A stretch of 64,000 bases of DNA from JAXGPP01 sp040766885 (GCA_040766885.1 JAXGPP010000019.1:62001-126000), one strand, 5' to 3'. Positions 1 through 8,468 are shown, counted from the first letter of the stretch. The notes: generated from the sequence alone by a model not told the origin. Made by a program: numbers and translations.

Positions 1-213
1 CTCCTCGTCGGCGCTGCGGAGCATCTCCTGGGCCTCGAGAATCTGCGCGTTGAGGCTCTTGAACCGGCGGTACTTCAGCGCCAGCTTGGCCAGCGACCCG
101 TGCTCCCGGGCCACCGCGGCCATGCGCGGCGAATCGGCCTGGACCGCCGGTTCGAGCAGCAGCCGCTCGAGTTCCTCGAAGCGGGCGAGTTTTTCCTCAA
201 GCTCTTTGCGCAT
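1..213 (-). CDS. prfA: Peptide chain release factor 1, N-terminal fragment cut by the window edge
   Basis: Reading the minus strand from the ATG at 213 gives 71 residues that run off the left edge without a stop. The sequence is the charged, helical N-terminal domain of RF1: it begins MRKELEEKLARFEELERLL and continues through a segment resembling the RF1 stretch that precedes the linker. The GGQ and PxT decoding motifs would lie outside the window. RF1 releases peptides at UAA and UAG codons in the cytosol. The gene lies 51 bp downstream of rpmE on the same strand, a common bacterial order (rpmE-prfA), which supports both calls. I am confident of the family and cannot judge whether the gene is intact. 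Confidence 0.82.
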   Translation of the reverse strand, partial: MRKELEEKLARFEELERLLLEPAVQADSPRMAAVAREHGSLAKLALKYRRFKSLNAQILEAQEMLRSADEE

Positions 214-264
214 AAGACGCCGGAAAACGACCGGTCAAGACAGGGCGCAGCACGCCCGCCGCGC

Positions 265-534
265 TTATTGCTGGGCCTGTTCGGCCTCGGAAGCCGCCGC
301 GGCCGCCTTCTTGTTGCGCTTGAGGCTCGTATAGCCCGACTCAGCAAACTTGGTGCGGAACTTCTCGATCCGCCCTGCCGTGTCGACGTACTTCAGCTTG
401 CCCGTGTAGAACGGATGGCAGGCGTCGCAGATATCGATCTTCAGCTCGGGCCTGGTGCTACGGGTGACAAAGCTGTTGCCGCAACCGCAAGTCACCTTGG
501 TATCGACGTATTTTGGATGGATTCCCTCTTTCAT
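265..534 (-). CDS. rpmE: 50S ribosomal protein L31, zinc-binding type
   Basis: An 89-residue protein that opens MKEGIHPKYVD, typical of L31, a component of the large subunit at the intersubunit bridge. It keeps the four zinc-ligand cysteines C16, C18, C36 and C39 (CxC then CxxC), so it is the zinc-containing C+ form. After the conserved FYTGK and DTAGRIEKF segment there is a roughly 15-residue Ala/Glu/Gln-rich tail that is longer than in enteric L31. prfA follows 51 bp downstream in the same direction. A 22-bp palindrome about 135 bp upstream (669-690) is a possible operator. Confidence 0.95.
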   Translation of the reverse strand: MKEGIHPKYVDTKVTCGCGNSFVTRSTRPELKIDICDACHPFYTGKLKYVDTAGRIEKFRTKFAESGYTSLKRNKKAAAAASEAEQAQQ

Positions 535-668
535 CGCTCGCTCACTTCCTCGTCGGTTTGCCCGCGCTCAATCGCGACCTGACTCACTGTATGGGGAATC
601 AACTATGCTACACTTCGTGCCCCACCCCCACAAGGGCGTCGTTGCAGCGCCTGAAATTCGGGTGTGTT

Positions 669-690
669 AATACCACCTATAGGTGTTATT
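669..690. promoter_or_regulatory. 22-bp near-perfect palindrome upstream of rpmE
   Basis: The 22 bases centred on CCTATAGG form a palindrome with a single mismatched pair, in the spacer between rpmE (minus) and the converging lipoprotein gene. A dyad of this size upstream of a gene suggests a site for a dimeric repressor. It does not match a zinc-uptake-regulator box that I know, although zinc-type L31 is often under zinc control elsewhere. A looser related dyad lies at 823-838. Function is inferred only from symmetry. Confidence 0.35.
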
Positions 691-782
691 TGCCTTCAAG
701 CGAAACACGCCCGTCAATCCACCTCCTTTGGAGCGTTGACGTAAAACCTTTCATACGTTAATCTTAACGCGTTGATTCGATG

Positions 783-809
783 CGAAACACTCGCGGGGGC
801 GTTTCGCTT
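783..809 (-). repeat. 27-nt palindromic element, copy 1, directly at a gene 3' end
   Basis: The arms CGAAACACTCGC and GGCGTTTCGCTT are separated by three bases. The same arms, base for base, occur at 47427-47453, where only the 3-nt centre differs. The outer CGAAAC/GTTTCG pairs form a 6-bp stem. Here the element abuts the stop codon of the minus-strand lipoprotein gene, as a 3'-end or terminator element would. A partial left arm also appears at 701-710. Confidence 0.6.
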
Positions 810-2827
810 CAACGCGCTGATTCCACCTGTAGGGGTGGATCAGTCCCCGGACCTCCCTCGGTCGCCGGCGTTTCCTCCTCGCCAAGCTTCGCGTCGTCCG
901 AAGCTCCGGTCTCTGGAGCCGGCGTCTCATCCTCGGCCGGTTCCTCGCTTGGAGCTATCCCCTCCTCTGGAGCACCTGCTTCCTCCGCACCCGTTGGCTC
1001 TTCCGCGACCGGTTTCTCCTCCTCCGCCGGTTTCTCCTCCTCCGCCGGTTTCTCCTCCTCCGCCGGTTTCTCCTCGGGCTCCGGCGCTGATTCGGCGGCG
1101 GGCATCTCTACAGCCGGTGCCGCCTCGTCGGTCGGCGCTTTGGCTGCCTCCGCCTGGGGGGCTGGCGTTTGCGCGGGCTCGGCCGATGGCGGCGGAGCTT
1201 CGATCCCGTGCAATTCGCGCAGCATCCGCGCACGCAGGGAATTCCCCGTGTAAGCGTCGTCGGTCTCATAAACCTGCACCGCACGCCGGGGATCGCCCGC
1301 TGCCTCCAGAACTCGCCCCAGGTTGTAGACCGCGCCGTGGACCCATGGACCCTGAGGCGCGTACTGGAGGGTGCGCACGGCGAGGTAATCCTGCGCCGAG
1401 GGATAGTTGTTCTGATGTGCGGCGATCAGCCCCAGCCAATAGCTCGCCAGGATCTTCGCCTGGAAGTAAACCGACCTCGTCTGATCGTCCATTTCCGGAT
1501 TGGCGAGCACCTTGTCGGGCAGCCTCGCGATCTGGTAATACTCCACGCTGTTCGGCGAGCCGGTGAAACGTCCTTTCAGGTGATAGAGCCTACCCTTGCC
1601 GAGCGCGGCCGTGTCGCCGAAAGGAGCCTGAAACGGCAGGAAAGCCAGGAACAGTTGCTGCTGCCGCTGCGTTCCGAGGGCCATTTCCTGGTAAATCACT
1701 TGATACGGCAACGTCCAGAGTTGGGCGCCCACGATCTGCTTGCACTGCCGGAATCGCTCGGCCTGCGCGCTGGGCGAGGTGGTCAGCACCAGACGGTGCT
1801 CCCCCGCCAGCTGCGATTCGACCAGCTTCATCCGCTGTGTCAGATAGGTCGGCGAAGCTTCAATCATCGCCACCGTCTGCTTGACCAGCTCGGCCGTGGC
1901 CGGGTACTGGTGCTCCGCATCGCTGTCGAGCTTCCGCAATAACGAATCGTCCGCCGCCACTTGGCTCAGCGTCGCCGGCCGGATTGCCATTTGGCCAACG
2001 GCGTCGAGCTTCCATCCGTCGGGGCCGGGAAGCGGGATGCCGAGTGTCGGCTCGAACAGGTAAACCTCTCCGTCGCTGAGCACGCCCACCCATTTTGGCC
2101 GCAGAATCTCGCGGTTTTCGGGGTCGGGAATCGCCAGCAGGGCGGCGTCGAGGCCGACCTGGCGACAGAGAAGGATAAAGATCCACGCGCGGTCCGTGGG
2201 CGTCCCGATGCCCAACAGCAGCGTCTCCCCCGGCTTCTGCATTATCCGTTGAACATCACTCCCCGGCGGTGGCGAGGTTAGATCGAGCTGGATGTTGCGC
2301 ACGGTCCAGTCGAACAGCGCCATCGCTCGATCCAGATCGCCGGGTTTGTCGCCGCGAGCCCATTGCGAGACTTCGCGGAGCCACACCGCCTCCTGCAGCG
2401 CACCACCGTCGATATTCGGAGTTCCCAGTGTGAACTCCATCTTGCCGAGTTCCTGAACCACCGGCATGTTCGCCAACGGCTCGGGAAGCGTCGACACCAG
2501 CGGGTCCGGTTTCCAGCCCGGTTGCGGCTTCTGGTAGCGGAGCCACTGATTCAACCGGTCCACCGCCTGCCCCAGCACTTCCGGTGCGTCATACTCCTCC
2601 AGATGCACGATGCTCTCGAAGGCGATCGGCAGCATGTCGTCCGAGAAGCGGTCCTGTTCGTCGGAACGAATGGCCGCTGCCGTTGCCTCGCCCGGTGAGG
2701 AGGAAGACGCGGAGGGCCGCTGATCACATCCCCAAACCGCGGCGAGCGTCATCACCACACCCAGCAGGGCCAGCGGCGCGGGCGCAAAGATGCCCGTCCG
2801 ACCGCCGGTTTGAATGGTCTCTAGCAC
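809..2827 (-). CDS. Lipoprotein with transglutaminase-like region, TPR-like region and Glu/Pro/Lys-rich repeat tail
   Basis: A 672-residue protein. Residues 18-34 are hydrophobic and end in LAAVWGC, an imperfect lipobox, so it is probably a membrane-anchored lipoprotein. Around residues 165-270 the sequence resembles the transglutaminase-like fold (DRAWIFILLCRQVGLDA, later LFEPTLGIPL), but the usual catalytic Cys position is not clearly present, so activity is doubtful. A helical, TPR-like part follows around residues 440-540. The last 120 residues are acidic and Pro/Ala-rich, with tandem EEKPAE units encoded by an 18-bp DNA repeat. The start overlaps the end of kdsA by 7 bp, so translation is probably coupled. 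No biochemical role is assigned; it looks like a planctomycete-specific envelope protein. Confidence 0.72.
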   Translation of the reverse strand: MLETIQTGGRTGIFAPAPLALLGVVMTLAAVWGCDQRPSASSSSPGEATAAAIRSDEQDRFSDDMLPIAFESIVHLEEYDAPEVLGQAVDRLNQWLRYQKPQPGWKPDPLVSTLPEPLANMPVVQELGKMEFTLGTPNIDGGALQEAVWLREVSQWARGDKPGDLDRAMALFDWTVRNIQLDLTSPPPGSDVQRIMQKPGETLLLGIGTPTDRAWIFILLCRQVGLDAALLAIPDPENREILRPKWVGVLSDGEVYLFEPTLGIPLPGPDGWKLDAVGQMAIRPATLSQVAADDSLLRKLDSDAEHQYPATAELVKQTVAMIEASPTYLTQRMKLVESQLAGEHRLVLTTSPSAQAERFRQCKQIVGAQLWTLPYQVIYQEMALGTQRQQQLFLAFLPFQAPFGDTAALGKGRLYHLKGRFTGSPNSVEYYQIARLPDKVLANPEMDDQTRSVYFQAKILASYWLGLIAAHQNNYPSAQDYLAVRTLQYAPQGPWVHGAVYNLGRVLEAAGDPRRAVQVYETDDAYTGNSLRARMLRELHGIEAPPPSAEPAQTPAPQAEAAKAPTDEAAPAVEMPAAESAPEPEEKPAEEEKPAEEEKPAEEEKPVAEEPTGAEEAGAPEEGIAPSEEPAEDETPAPETGASDDAKLGEEETPATEGGPGTDPPLQVESAR
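1009..1076 (-). repeat. Tandem 18-bp coding repeat, about 3.8 copies
   Basis: The unit ccggtttctcctcctccg repeats with no change three times, and a fourth copy is partial. On the minus strand it encodes EEKPAE hexapeptides in the C-terminal tail of the lipoprotein. Such exact copies suggest recent slippage, so copy number may vary between strains. Confidence 0.9.
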
Positions 2828-3654
2828 GCGAACTTCTCCACAGTCTGGCGAATGGTGACGAGCCGTTCGAGCAGGCGGCCCATTTCATTCAAGGGGATCA
2901 TGTTGGGCCCGTCGCTCAGTGCCGCGTCAGGATCGGGATGGGTTTCGAAAAACAGCCCGTCGGCACCGATGGCGGTGGCGGCCCGGGCAAGCGGCTCGAC
3001 CATCGCGCGGTTGCCCCCCGTGGCGTTGCCGAGTCCGCCCGGCTCCTGGACACTGTGGGTGGCGTCGAATACGACCGGTACGCCCAGCGACTGCATCATC
3101 GGAATCGACCGCATGTCGTTGACCAGCCGGCCATAACCGAAGAAGGATCCCCGCTCGGCCAGCAATACGTGGCGGCACCCGGCCGCTTCGAGCTTGCCGA
3201 CGACGTGCCGCATGTCCCACGGGGCCATGAATTGTCCCTTCTTCACGTGGACGGCCCGACCCGTCGCGGCCGCCGCCACCAGAAGATCCGTTTGTCGGGC
3301 GAGAAAAGCCGGGATCTGCAGCAATTCGCATACTCCGCCCGCGGCTGTGGCCTGGGAGGGCTCGTGGATGTCGGTAGTGACGGGAAGCCCGGTCGTTTCT
3401 CTGACGCACTGGAGTATCCGCAGTCCTTCAGCCAGTCCGGGGCCGCGATACGACTCGACGCTCGTTCGATTGGCCTTGTCGAACGACGCCTTGAACACCA
3501 GGTTGATCGGCAACTCAGCGGCAACTTCCTTCAGCCGCCCGGCAATTTGCAGAGTGAGCTGTTCGCTTTCGATCACGCATGGGCCCGCGATCACCAGTAG
3601 CGGTTGGCCCGGTCCGCACCGGTAGGGACCGATCGAGGCGGGCAATTCAGGCAC
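2821..3654 (-). CDS. kdsA: 3-deoxy-8-phosphooctulonate (Kdo-8-P) synthase, metal-dependent type
   Basis: A 277-residue enzyme that condenses arabinose 5-phosphate with phosphoenolpyruvate to Kdo-8-P, the precursor of the inner-core sugar of lipopolysaccharide. The family motifs are present: IAGPCVIES near the N-terminus, FKASFDKANR, TDIHE, and FETHPDPDAALSDGPN near the C-terminus. The Cys in IAGPC replaces the Asn of the E. coli metal-free enzyme, and the Glu and Asp of the last motif are kept, so this should be the metal-dependent class. It sits in an operon downstream of a diacylglycerol-kinase-like gene (9 bp gap) and overlaps the next lipoprotein gene by 7 bp. Its presence supports a Kdo-containing outer membrane. 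Confidence 0.95.
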   Translation of the reverse strand: MPELPASIGPYRCGPGQPLLVIAGPCVIESEQLTLQIAGRLKEVAAELPINLVFKASFDKANRTSVESYRGPGLAEGLRILQCVRETTGLPVTTDIHEPSQATAAGGVCELLQIPAFLARQTDLLVAAAATGRAVHVKKGQFMAPWDMRHVVGKLEAAGCRHVLLAERGSFFGYGRLVNDMRSIPMMQSLGVPVVFDATHSVQEPGGLGNATGGNRAMVEPLARAATAIGADGLFFETHPDPDAALSDGPNMIPLNEMGRLLERLVTIRQTVEKFAC

Positions 3655-3663
3655 GAATTCCTC

Positions 3664-4641
3664 TCATTTCTGCGGCACCAGCAGCGTTACACGGCGGGGA
3701 AGGACTTCGATCTCCAGCGGCAACATCCCGCCCGGATCGCCATCGAGCTGATACGGCACCGGTTCGACCGAAGTAACGCGGAACCGGCGATTTTGGTGGA
3801 TTCGGCAATCGGTCAGGCGACGATGCCAGCCGAGCTGTGCGGAAACCAGGTACCGCAGTCCGTCCATCAGCGAACCGCGACCGAACGTGCACAGGTCGAG
3901 AAGTCCGTCGCTACCTGCGGCACTGGGGACCAGCGGCAAGCCCCATCCGTAGCAGGGCAGGTTGAACACGAAGGCCCAGCGCGCCGTGGTCTCCGTGCTC
4001 CCGCACGGACCGTCGGCCGCGCACTCGATACGGATCTCGGGATATGAGTAACTACGTATCGACTCAAGGATTGGTTTCAGATAGCTGGCGTAACCGATAT
4101 GGCCGCCGCACGGGTTGCGGAGCCGGCAATCATGGACTCGGTTGACCACGTCGGCATCGAATCCGCAACTCGCCATCACGAGAAACAGCCGTCCGGAGGC
4201 GCTTCCCGCGTCGAGCGACACGGCGCGTCCGGCGATGATCGATTGGCAAATCCGCTCCGGTTCGGCCCGCAGCCTGAAATACCGTGAGATGAGGTTCGCC
4301 GTACCGGCTGGGAAGACCGCCAACGGAAGGCCGTGCCGAGTGCGGTTGACCAACTCAGCCACCGTTCCATCCCCACCCACGGCGACCAATGCCCGAAGAT
4401 CGCCCCGCTCGAACAGCTCGTTTGCCTGGTCCGATACCTGGGCCAGATCAGTGAAGATCTCGGGTACATAGCCCTCCGATGAAAGGCAAGTTGCCATCCG
4501 GACCACCCCCCGCTCGACGGAACGCCGGCCAGCGTGAGGGTTGAGAGATATCAGTACGCGACGGGCGTCAGGCGACGCGCTGGGGCAGGCCTCAATCTCT
4601 TCGCCTGAGCAAAGCGGGAGCATGTCATCAGTTGATATCAA
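3664..4641 (-). CDS. Diacylglycerol kinase catalytic-domain (DagK/LCB5-type) lipid kinase
   Basis: A 325-residue protein. After about 25 leader residues it reads VLISLNPHAGRRSVERG, and near residue 90 it has VGGDGTVAELVNRT, the nucleotide-binding GGDGT signature of the family. LAVFPAGTANLISRYF follows. The C-terminal half (FVFNLPCYGWGLPLVPSAAGSDGLLDL and YQLDGDPGG) matches the second lobe of YegS/DgkB-like kinases. It would phosphorylate diacylglycerol or another lipid alcohol at the inner face of the membrane; the exact substrate cannot be read from sequence. It is the first gene of the three-gene unit with kdsA, which hints at lipid or envelope metabolism. Confidence 0.85.
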   Translation of the reverse strand: MISTDDMLPLCSGEEIEACPSASPDARRVLISLNPHAGRRSVERGVVRMATCLSSEGYVPEIFTDLAQVSDQANELFERGDLRALVAVGGDGTVAELVNRTRHGLPLAVFPAGTANLISRYFRLRAEPERICQSIIAGRAVSLDAGSASGRLFLVMASCGFDADVVNRVHDCRLRNPCGGHIGYASYLKPILESIRSYSYPEIRIECAADGPCGSTETTARWAFVFNLPCYGWGLPLVPSAAGSDGLLDLCTFGRGSLMDGLRYLVSAQLGWHRRLTDCRIHQNRRFRVTSVEPVPYQLDGDPGGMLPLEIEVLPRRVTLLVPQK

Positions 4642-5212
4642 CGGTTGCCTGTCCCGAGGTCGACCAGACGGCGCCCGGACTTACTGGGGAGGGGACTGGG
4701 CGTGCTATCAAAGCAGTATAAGCCCTCCCGCCAGCGCCGCAAGCGGCCGCAAACGAGTCTCGGCGAACCTCGAATTCCTGCTACTGAGCTAGAGTGCCGC
4801 TCTACTTCAAGTCAGTTGTCGCAAAACGCTACATCGAATTCCGACTTAGTCAATATGGCTTTCGGTGCCGAAGCCGGTTCATTATTATGCCGTAACATCA
4901 TGAAGTAGTTAGGTTTATATCGGCGGGATTTGGAGGAGCTGGAATTCGCGGTGCAACTTGGCACACCGAGTGCATTCCAAGAGGGCCGACCAGGCGGAAC
5001 GGCCTGTGTCTTAAGAAGCTGGCCCGTGGGGTCTCTGTCGAGAGTGTGCCGGACGGTTACCTTGCCCTTGCCGCCCGGCTGGCCACTATGGAACGTGGCT
5101 CGTCAGAGGCCCCCTTTTTTATTAGTGCCATGCCATACTACAGTGGGCCACGGCTTGACTGATCCGCTGGCTTTTCTTAACCTTACGGATTCAATCCCGG
5201 CGGGGATGGTTT
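4642..5212. other. 571-bp intergenic region between divergent units, no gene seen
   Basis: No reading frame here has a plausible protein. The part around 4800-4925 is noticeably AT-richer than its surroundings, as expected for promoters of the minus-strand lipid-kinase operon. The right part leads into tRNA-Thr. Nothing else was recognised. Confidence 0.5.
5155..5183 (+). promoter_or_regulatory. Possible sigma-70-type promoter of tRNA-Thr
   Basis: TTGACT at 5155-5160 is a 5/6 match to the -35 box. TAACCT lies 17 bp further on at 5178-5183, a weak -10. Transcription would start about 20 bp before the tRNA. The call rests on spacing and the good -35 only. Confidence 0.3.
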
Positions 5213-5285
5213 GCCAGCGTAGCTCAATCGGCAGAGCACCGCATTCGTAATGCGGGGGTTATGGGTTCAACTCCCTTCGCTGGCT
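5213..5285 (+). tRNA. tRNA-Thr (anticodon CGT)
   Basis: The 73 nt fold into a full cloverleaf. The acceptor pairs GCCAGCG with CGCTGGC, the anticodon stem pairs CCGCA with TGCGG, and the loop TTCGTAA carries the anticodon CGT (5246-5248). The T arm contains GGTTCAACTCC. The discriminator base is T and CCA is not encoded. It reads ACG threonine codons. The next protein gene starts 51 bp downstream. Confidence 0.95.
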
Positions 5286-5336
5286 CTTCTTCTTTTTCCC
5301 CGGACGGGCCCCAGGTGTTTTAGGAGAAAAGGGCAA

Positions 5337-6656
5337 ATGGCGCTTACTCTGGACGTGGACTTGAAGCAGCTCGTGCTGGAGAGCGGGCCGTTTGGTCCCA
5401 AGGAAATCCAGCAGATCAGCGAGACGATTGCCCACGATTTCAGTCACTACCGCACCCTCCGCGATGCCGTGGGCGAGCTCGATGCGCGCGAGGACAAAAC
5501 TCCGGCGAGCAACGTCCGCCTGGGCGTTTGCCTCTATCTGCTGGGGCGATATCAGCGGTCGGTAGACGTGCTCAAGAAGGCCGATGGGGGCGCGGTCGCC
5601 CGGTTCTACCAGGGAAAGTCACACTTCTCGCTGCAGCAGTACAAGGAGTCGCTGGAGAACTACGATGCGGCCCGGCAGGCAGGTTACGATCGCGATCAGG
5701 TCGCGCTGGCCAAAGTTGAGGCCCTGCGTTATGCGGGCGATGCGCCGGGCGCACTGAAGATCCTCGACGACCTCTCCGGCGCGGTGGAACAGACGGCCGA
5801 CTATCTCTACCACCGCGGAGCTACGATTGCCGCCATCGGCGGTAATCCAAGCGAGGTGGTGGCCTTGTTCGAGCGGGCGGTGGAAGCCGATCCGAGCCAC
5901 GCCGGCGCGCTGTTCGGGCTAGGATTGGAGAACGACCGCCATGGCAACGACGACGAGGCCCTCGACTGTTACCGCCGTTCGGCGAACCAGTTTCCGCCGC
6001 ACGTTGGGGCGCTGTTGAACCTGGGTTTGCTGTACGAGGACCGCGACGATTACGCGCGTGCCGTACAGTGTTATCAACGGGTTCTCGACGTCTTTCCCAA
6101 TCACCCCCGGGCGATGCTCTTTATCAAAGACGCCTCGGCCTCGGGCGACATGTACTACGACGAGGATGCGCAGAAGAAGCGCGACCGGATGAGCCAGGTG
6201 CTCAACATCCCGGTGACCGATTTCGAGCTCTCGGTCCGCAGCCGCAATTGCCTGCGTAAGATGGGAGTGATGACCCTGGGAGACCTGTGCCGTACGTCGG
6301 AGGCGGAGCTGCTCTCCAGCAAGAACTTCGGCGAGACGAGCCTCATCGAGATCAAGGAGATGCTGGCCTCGAAAGGGCTGCGGCTGGGCCAGTTGGCTCC
6401 GGAACGGCATGTGGTGGACTACGAGCCGGAGGCCCTTTCGGCCGACGAACAAGCCCTGCTGAGCCGGCCGATCGCCGATCTGAACCTTTCCGTCCGCGCT
6501 CGCAAGTGCATGATCCGCCTGGGCATCAGCACCATTGCCGAACTCATCCGCCACACCGGCGACGAGCTGCTGGAATGCAAGAACTTCGGCGTGACCAGCC
6601 TCAACGAAGTGCGCGAGAAGCTGACCGTCCACGCACTGAAACTCCGCGGCGACTGA
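5337..6656 (+). CDS. TPR protein with two tandem RNA polymerase alpha C-terminal domains
   Basis: A 439-residue protein. AGGAGA sits upstream of the chosen ATG; an in-frame extension would run into the tRNA. Residues about 55-290 are TPR-like helical repeats (for example ALFGLGLENDRHGNDDEALDCYRRS). Two alpha-CTD-like helix-hairpin-helix domains follow. The first (about 303-360) reads LSVRSRNCLRKMG then KNFGETSLIEIKE. The second (about 385-435) reads LSVRARKCMIRLG then KNFGVTSLNEVRE. By eye, domain 1 keeps the residues equivalent to E. coli alpha R265, N268, C269, G296, S299 and E302. Domain 2 keeps all of these except N268, which is Lys. The assembly domain of alpha is absent, so this is not rpoA. 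It may bind promoter DNA or compete with polymerase; that is inference. A strong terminator follows. Confidence 0.85.
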   Translation: MALTLDVDLKQLVLESGPFGPKEIQQISETIAHDFSHYRTLRDAVGELDAREDKTPASNVRLGVCLYLLGRYQRSVDVLKKADGGAVARFYQGKSHFSLQQYKESLENYDAARQAGYDRDQVALAKVEALRYAGDAPGALKILDDLSGAVEQTADYLYHRGATIAAIGGNPSEVVALFERAVEADPSHAGALFGLGLENDRHGNDDEALDCYRRSANQFPPHVGALLNLGLLYEDRDDYARAVQCYQRVLDVFPNHPRAMLFIKDASASGDMYYDEDAQKKRDRMSQVLNIPVTDFELSVRSRNCLRKMGVMTLGDLCRTSEAELLSSKNFGETSLIEIKEMLASKGLRLGQLAPERHVVDYEPEALSADEQALLSRPIADLNLSVRARKCMIRLGISTIAELIRHTGDELLECKNFGVTSLNEVREKLTVHALKLRGD

Positions 6657-6691
6657 GCCGGCAGCCCGTGCCCGTCGTTTGATTCAGCGAG

Positions 6692-6723
6692 CGGGAGGCT
6701 TCGGCCTCCCGTTCTGTTGTTGT
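6692..6723 (+). terminator. Rho-independent terminator after the TPR/alpha-CTD gene
   Basis: An 8-bp GC-rich stem, CGGGAGGC and GCCTCCCG, is closed by a TTCG tetraloop and followed by the T-rich run TTCTGTTGTTGT. It lies 35 bp after the stop codon at 6656 and separates this gene from tgt. Confidence 0.8.
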
Positions 6724-6806
6724 CGGGCTTGATGTGGCTGTCGTGCGGCCGCCACCCAGCCGTTGGGAAGGGGAGGCGAGCCACGCGAACGCCACGACGC
6801 CGTCCA

Positions 6807-7934
6807 ATGTCCGACCCGCCATTTTCATTCAAAGTCCACCACGTTGACGCCGCCTGCGCGGCGCGGCGGAGTACCTTTCACACTCCGCATGGAGCGGTGG
6901 AGATGCCGGCCTTCATGCCCGTGGGTACGGTGGGCACCGTCAAAGGGTTGGAGATTGAGCAGCTTCGCGCCACCGGCGCCACGATGATCCTGGCCAATAC
7001 CTATCATCTGACGCTCCGGCCGGGCGAGGATGTGGTCCGCGACCTGGGAGGGCTTCATCAGTTCACCGGCTGGGAGGGACCGATTCTCACCGACAGCGGC
7101 GGGTTTCAGCTCTTCAGCCTCGCCAAGATGACCAAGGTGACGGAAACGCGGGCGGTGTTCCGCTCGCATATCGACGGTCGTTTGCTGGAACTGTCGCCGG
7201 AGCGTGCAGTCGAAATCCAGGAAGCACTCGGCAGCGATGTGGCGATGGTTCTCGACCACGTTGTGTCGCTGCCGAACGCACCGAGTGTGATTCGCGATGC
7301 GGCGGAGCGGTCGGTGCGATGGGCTGAACGGTGCCGCCGCGCGGCAACCCGGACAGATCAGGCCCAGTTTGCCATCGTGCAGGGGGGGCTCGACGCCGAG
7401 CTACGGGTGTGGTGTGCGGCCCAACTGGCTGAACTTGAGTTTCCGGGCTACGCGATCGGCGGTTTGAGCGTGGGCGAAACTCCTGACGAGATGTACCGTG
7501 CCCTCGACGCCACACTACCGGCAATGCCCGCCGATCGGCCGCGATATCTGATGGGAGTGGGGCGGCCCGAGGATCTGCTAGAGGCGATCCGGCGCGGTGT
7601 GGATCTGTTCGACTGCGTGATGCCAACGCGGAATGGCCGCAATGCGATGGCATTCACGGACCATGGACCGCTTCGGTTGCGGAACCTCCAGCATGAGCGG
7701 GACCAAAGGCCACTTGAGGAGGGATGCGCCTGCCCGGCGTGCCGCCGCAGCCGCGGTTATCTTCGCCATCTGTTCATGGCGGGAGAAATGCTGGGGCCGA
7801 TTCTGCTGTCGATTCACAACGTCACCTATTATCAGCGACTGGTTGCCGACGCGCGGCGCGCGATCGAAATTGACCGTTTCGAGGAGTTCCGCCGCGAACG
7901 ACTCGCCGGGTGGGCCGCCCGTACCGAGCAATAA
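6807..7934 (+). CDS. tgt: tRNA-guanine transglycosylase
   Basis: A 375-residue enzyme that exchanges guanine 34 for the queuosine precursor preQ1 in tRNAs with GUN anticodons. It has TDSGGFQLFSL with the catalytic Asp at 96, the substrate motif IGGLSVGE, and FDCVMPTRNGRNA with the nucleophilic Asp near 269. The zinc site is CACPAC plus the His of SIHN near the C-terminus. The start MSDPPFSF was chosen over upstream in-frame codons because they extend into sequence unlike the family. It heads the conserved order tgt-yajC-secDF. Confidence 0.96.
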   Translation: MSDPPFSFKVHHVDAACAARRSTFHTPHGAVEMPAFMPVGTVGTVKGLEIEQLRATGATMILANTYHLTLRPGEDVVRDLGGLHQFTGWEGPILTDSGGFQLFSLAKMTKVTETRAVFRSHIDGRLLELSPERAVEIQEALGSDVAMVLDHVVSLPNAPSVIRDAAERSVRWAERCRRAATRTDQAQFAIVQGGLDAELRVWCAAQLAELEFPGYAIGGLSVGETPDEMYRALDATLPAMPADRPRYLMGVGRPEDLLEAIRRGVDLFDCVMPTRNGRNAMAFTDHGPLRLRNLQHERDQRPLEEGCACPACRRSRGYLRHLFMAGEMLGPILLSIHNVTYYQRLVADARRAIEIDRFEEFRRERLAGWAARTEQ

Positions 7935-8111
7935 CGGCCCTGTTGTCGCCTGGCGGACCCGGGCCTCGAGCATTGCGGTGCACGCCGAAACGGTCTCCAG
8001 GGCGGCAGTCTGGCCGCGTTCCGACTGCCGGTCCACTCCTCTTGTTGCTTGCCGGGCAACAATTTAAGATAAGGGGCTTATTCCGCCGCAGGCACTGAGA
8101 GGGGGTCAAAC

Positions 8112-8468
8112 GTGGGATTCGAACTGCTGCCGTCACTCGTGCTTTTGGCCCAAGGAGCGGACGGGCGGGGGTTCCTGATCCAGATGGCGACCCTCTGGGT
8201 GCCCCTGATCCTGATCTTTTACTTCCTCCTCATCCGACCGCAGCGGCGCCAAGAGGCGGAGCGGCGCGCGAAGCTGGCCGCGCTGAAGAAGAACGACCGG
8301 ATCGTCACCGTCGGCGGCATCTACGGGGTGGTGACCAATGTGCAGCGCGATATCGATGAGGTGACCATCAAGGTCGACGAGGCCAGTAACACCAAGCTCC
8401 GCGTGACGCTGGGCTCCATTGCCCGGGTCTTGGGAGACGGACCGTCGGACGGTCCGTCGTCAAAGTGA
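8112..8468 (+). CDS. yajC: Preprotein translocase subunit YajC
   Basis: A 118-residue single-pass membrane protein with a GTG start preceded by GAGAGGGGG. One transmembrane segment spans about residues 24-42, followed by the family signature RPQRRQEAERRAKLAALKKNDRIVTVGGIYG. YajC joins SecD-SecF as an accessory of the SecYEG translocon. secDF starts 19 bp after the stop. The Gly/Ser/Asp-rich last 10 residues are dispensable-looking. Confidence 0.93.
   Translation: MGFELLPSLVLLAQGADGRGFLIQMATLWVPLILIFYFLLIRPQRRQEAERRAKLAALKKNDRIVTVGGIYGVVTNVQRDIDEVTIKVDEASNTKLRVTLGSIARVLGDGPSDGPSSK

Noticed and set aside
1009..1076. Regular short repeats that might be a CRISPR array
   Set aside because: The units are contiguous 18-bp copies without spacers and are in frame with a coding region. 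This is a tandem coding repeat. No CRISPR array or cas gene was seen.
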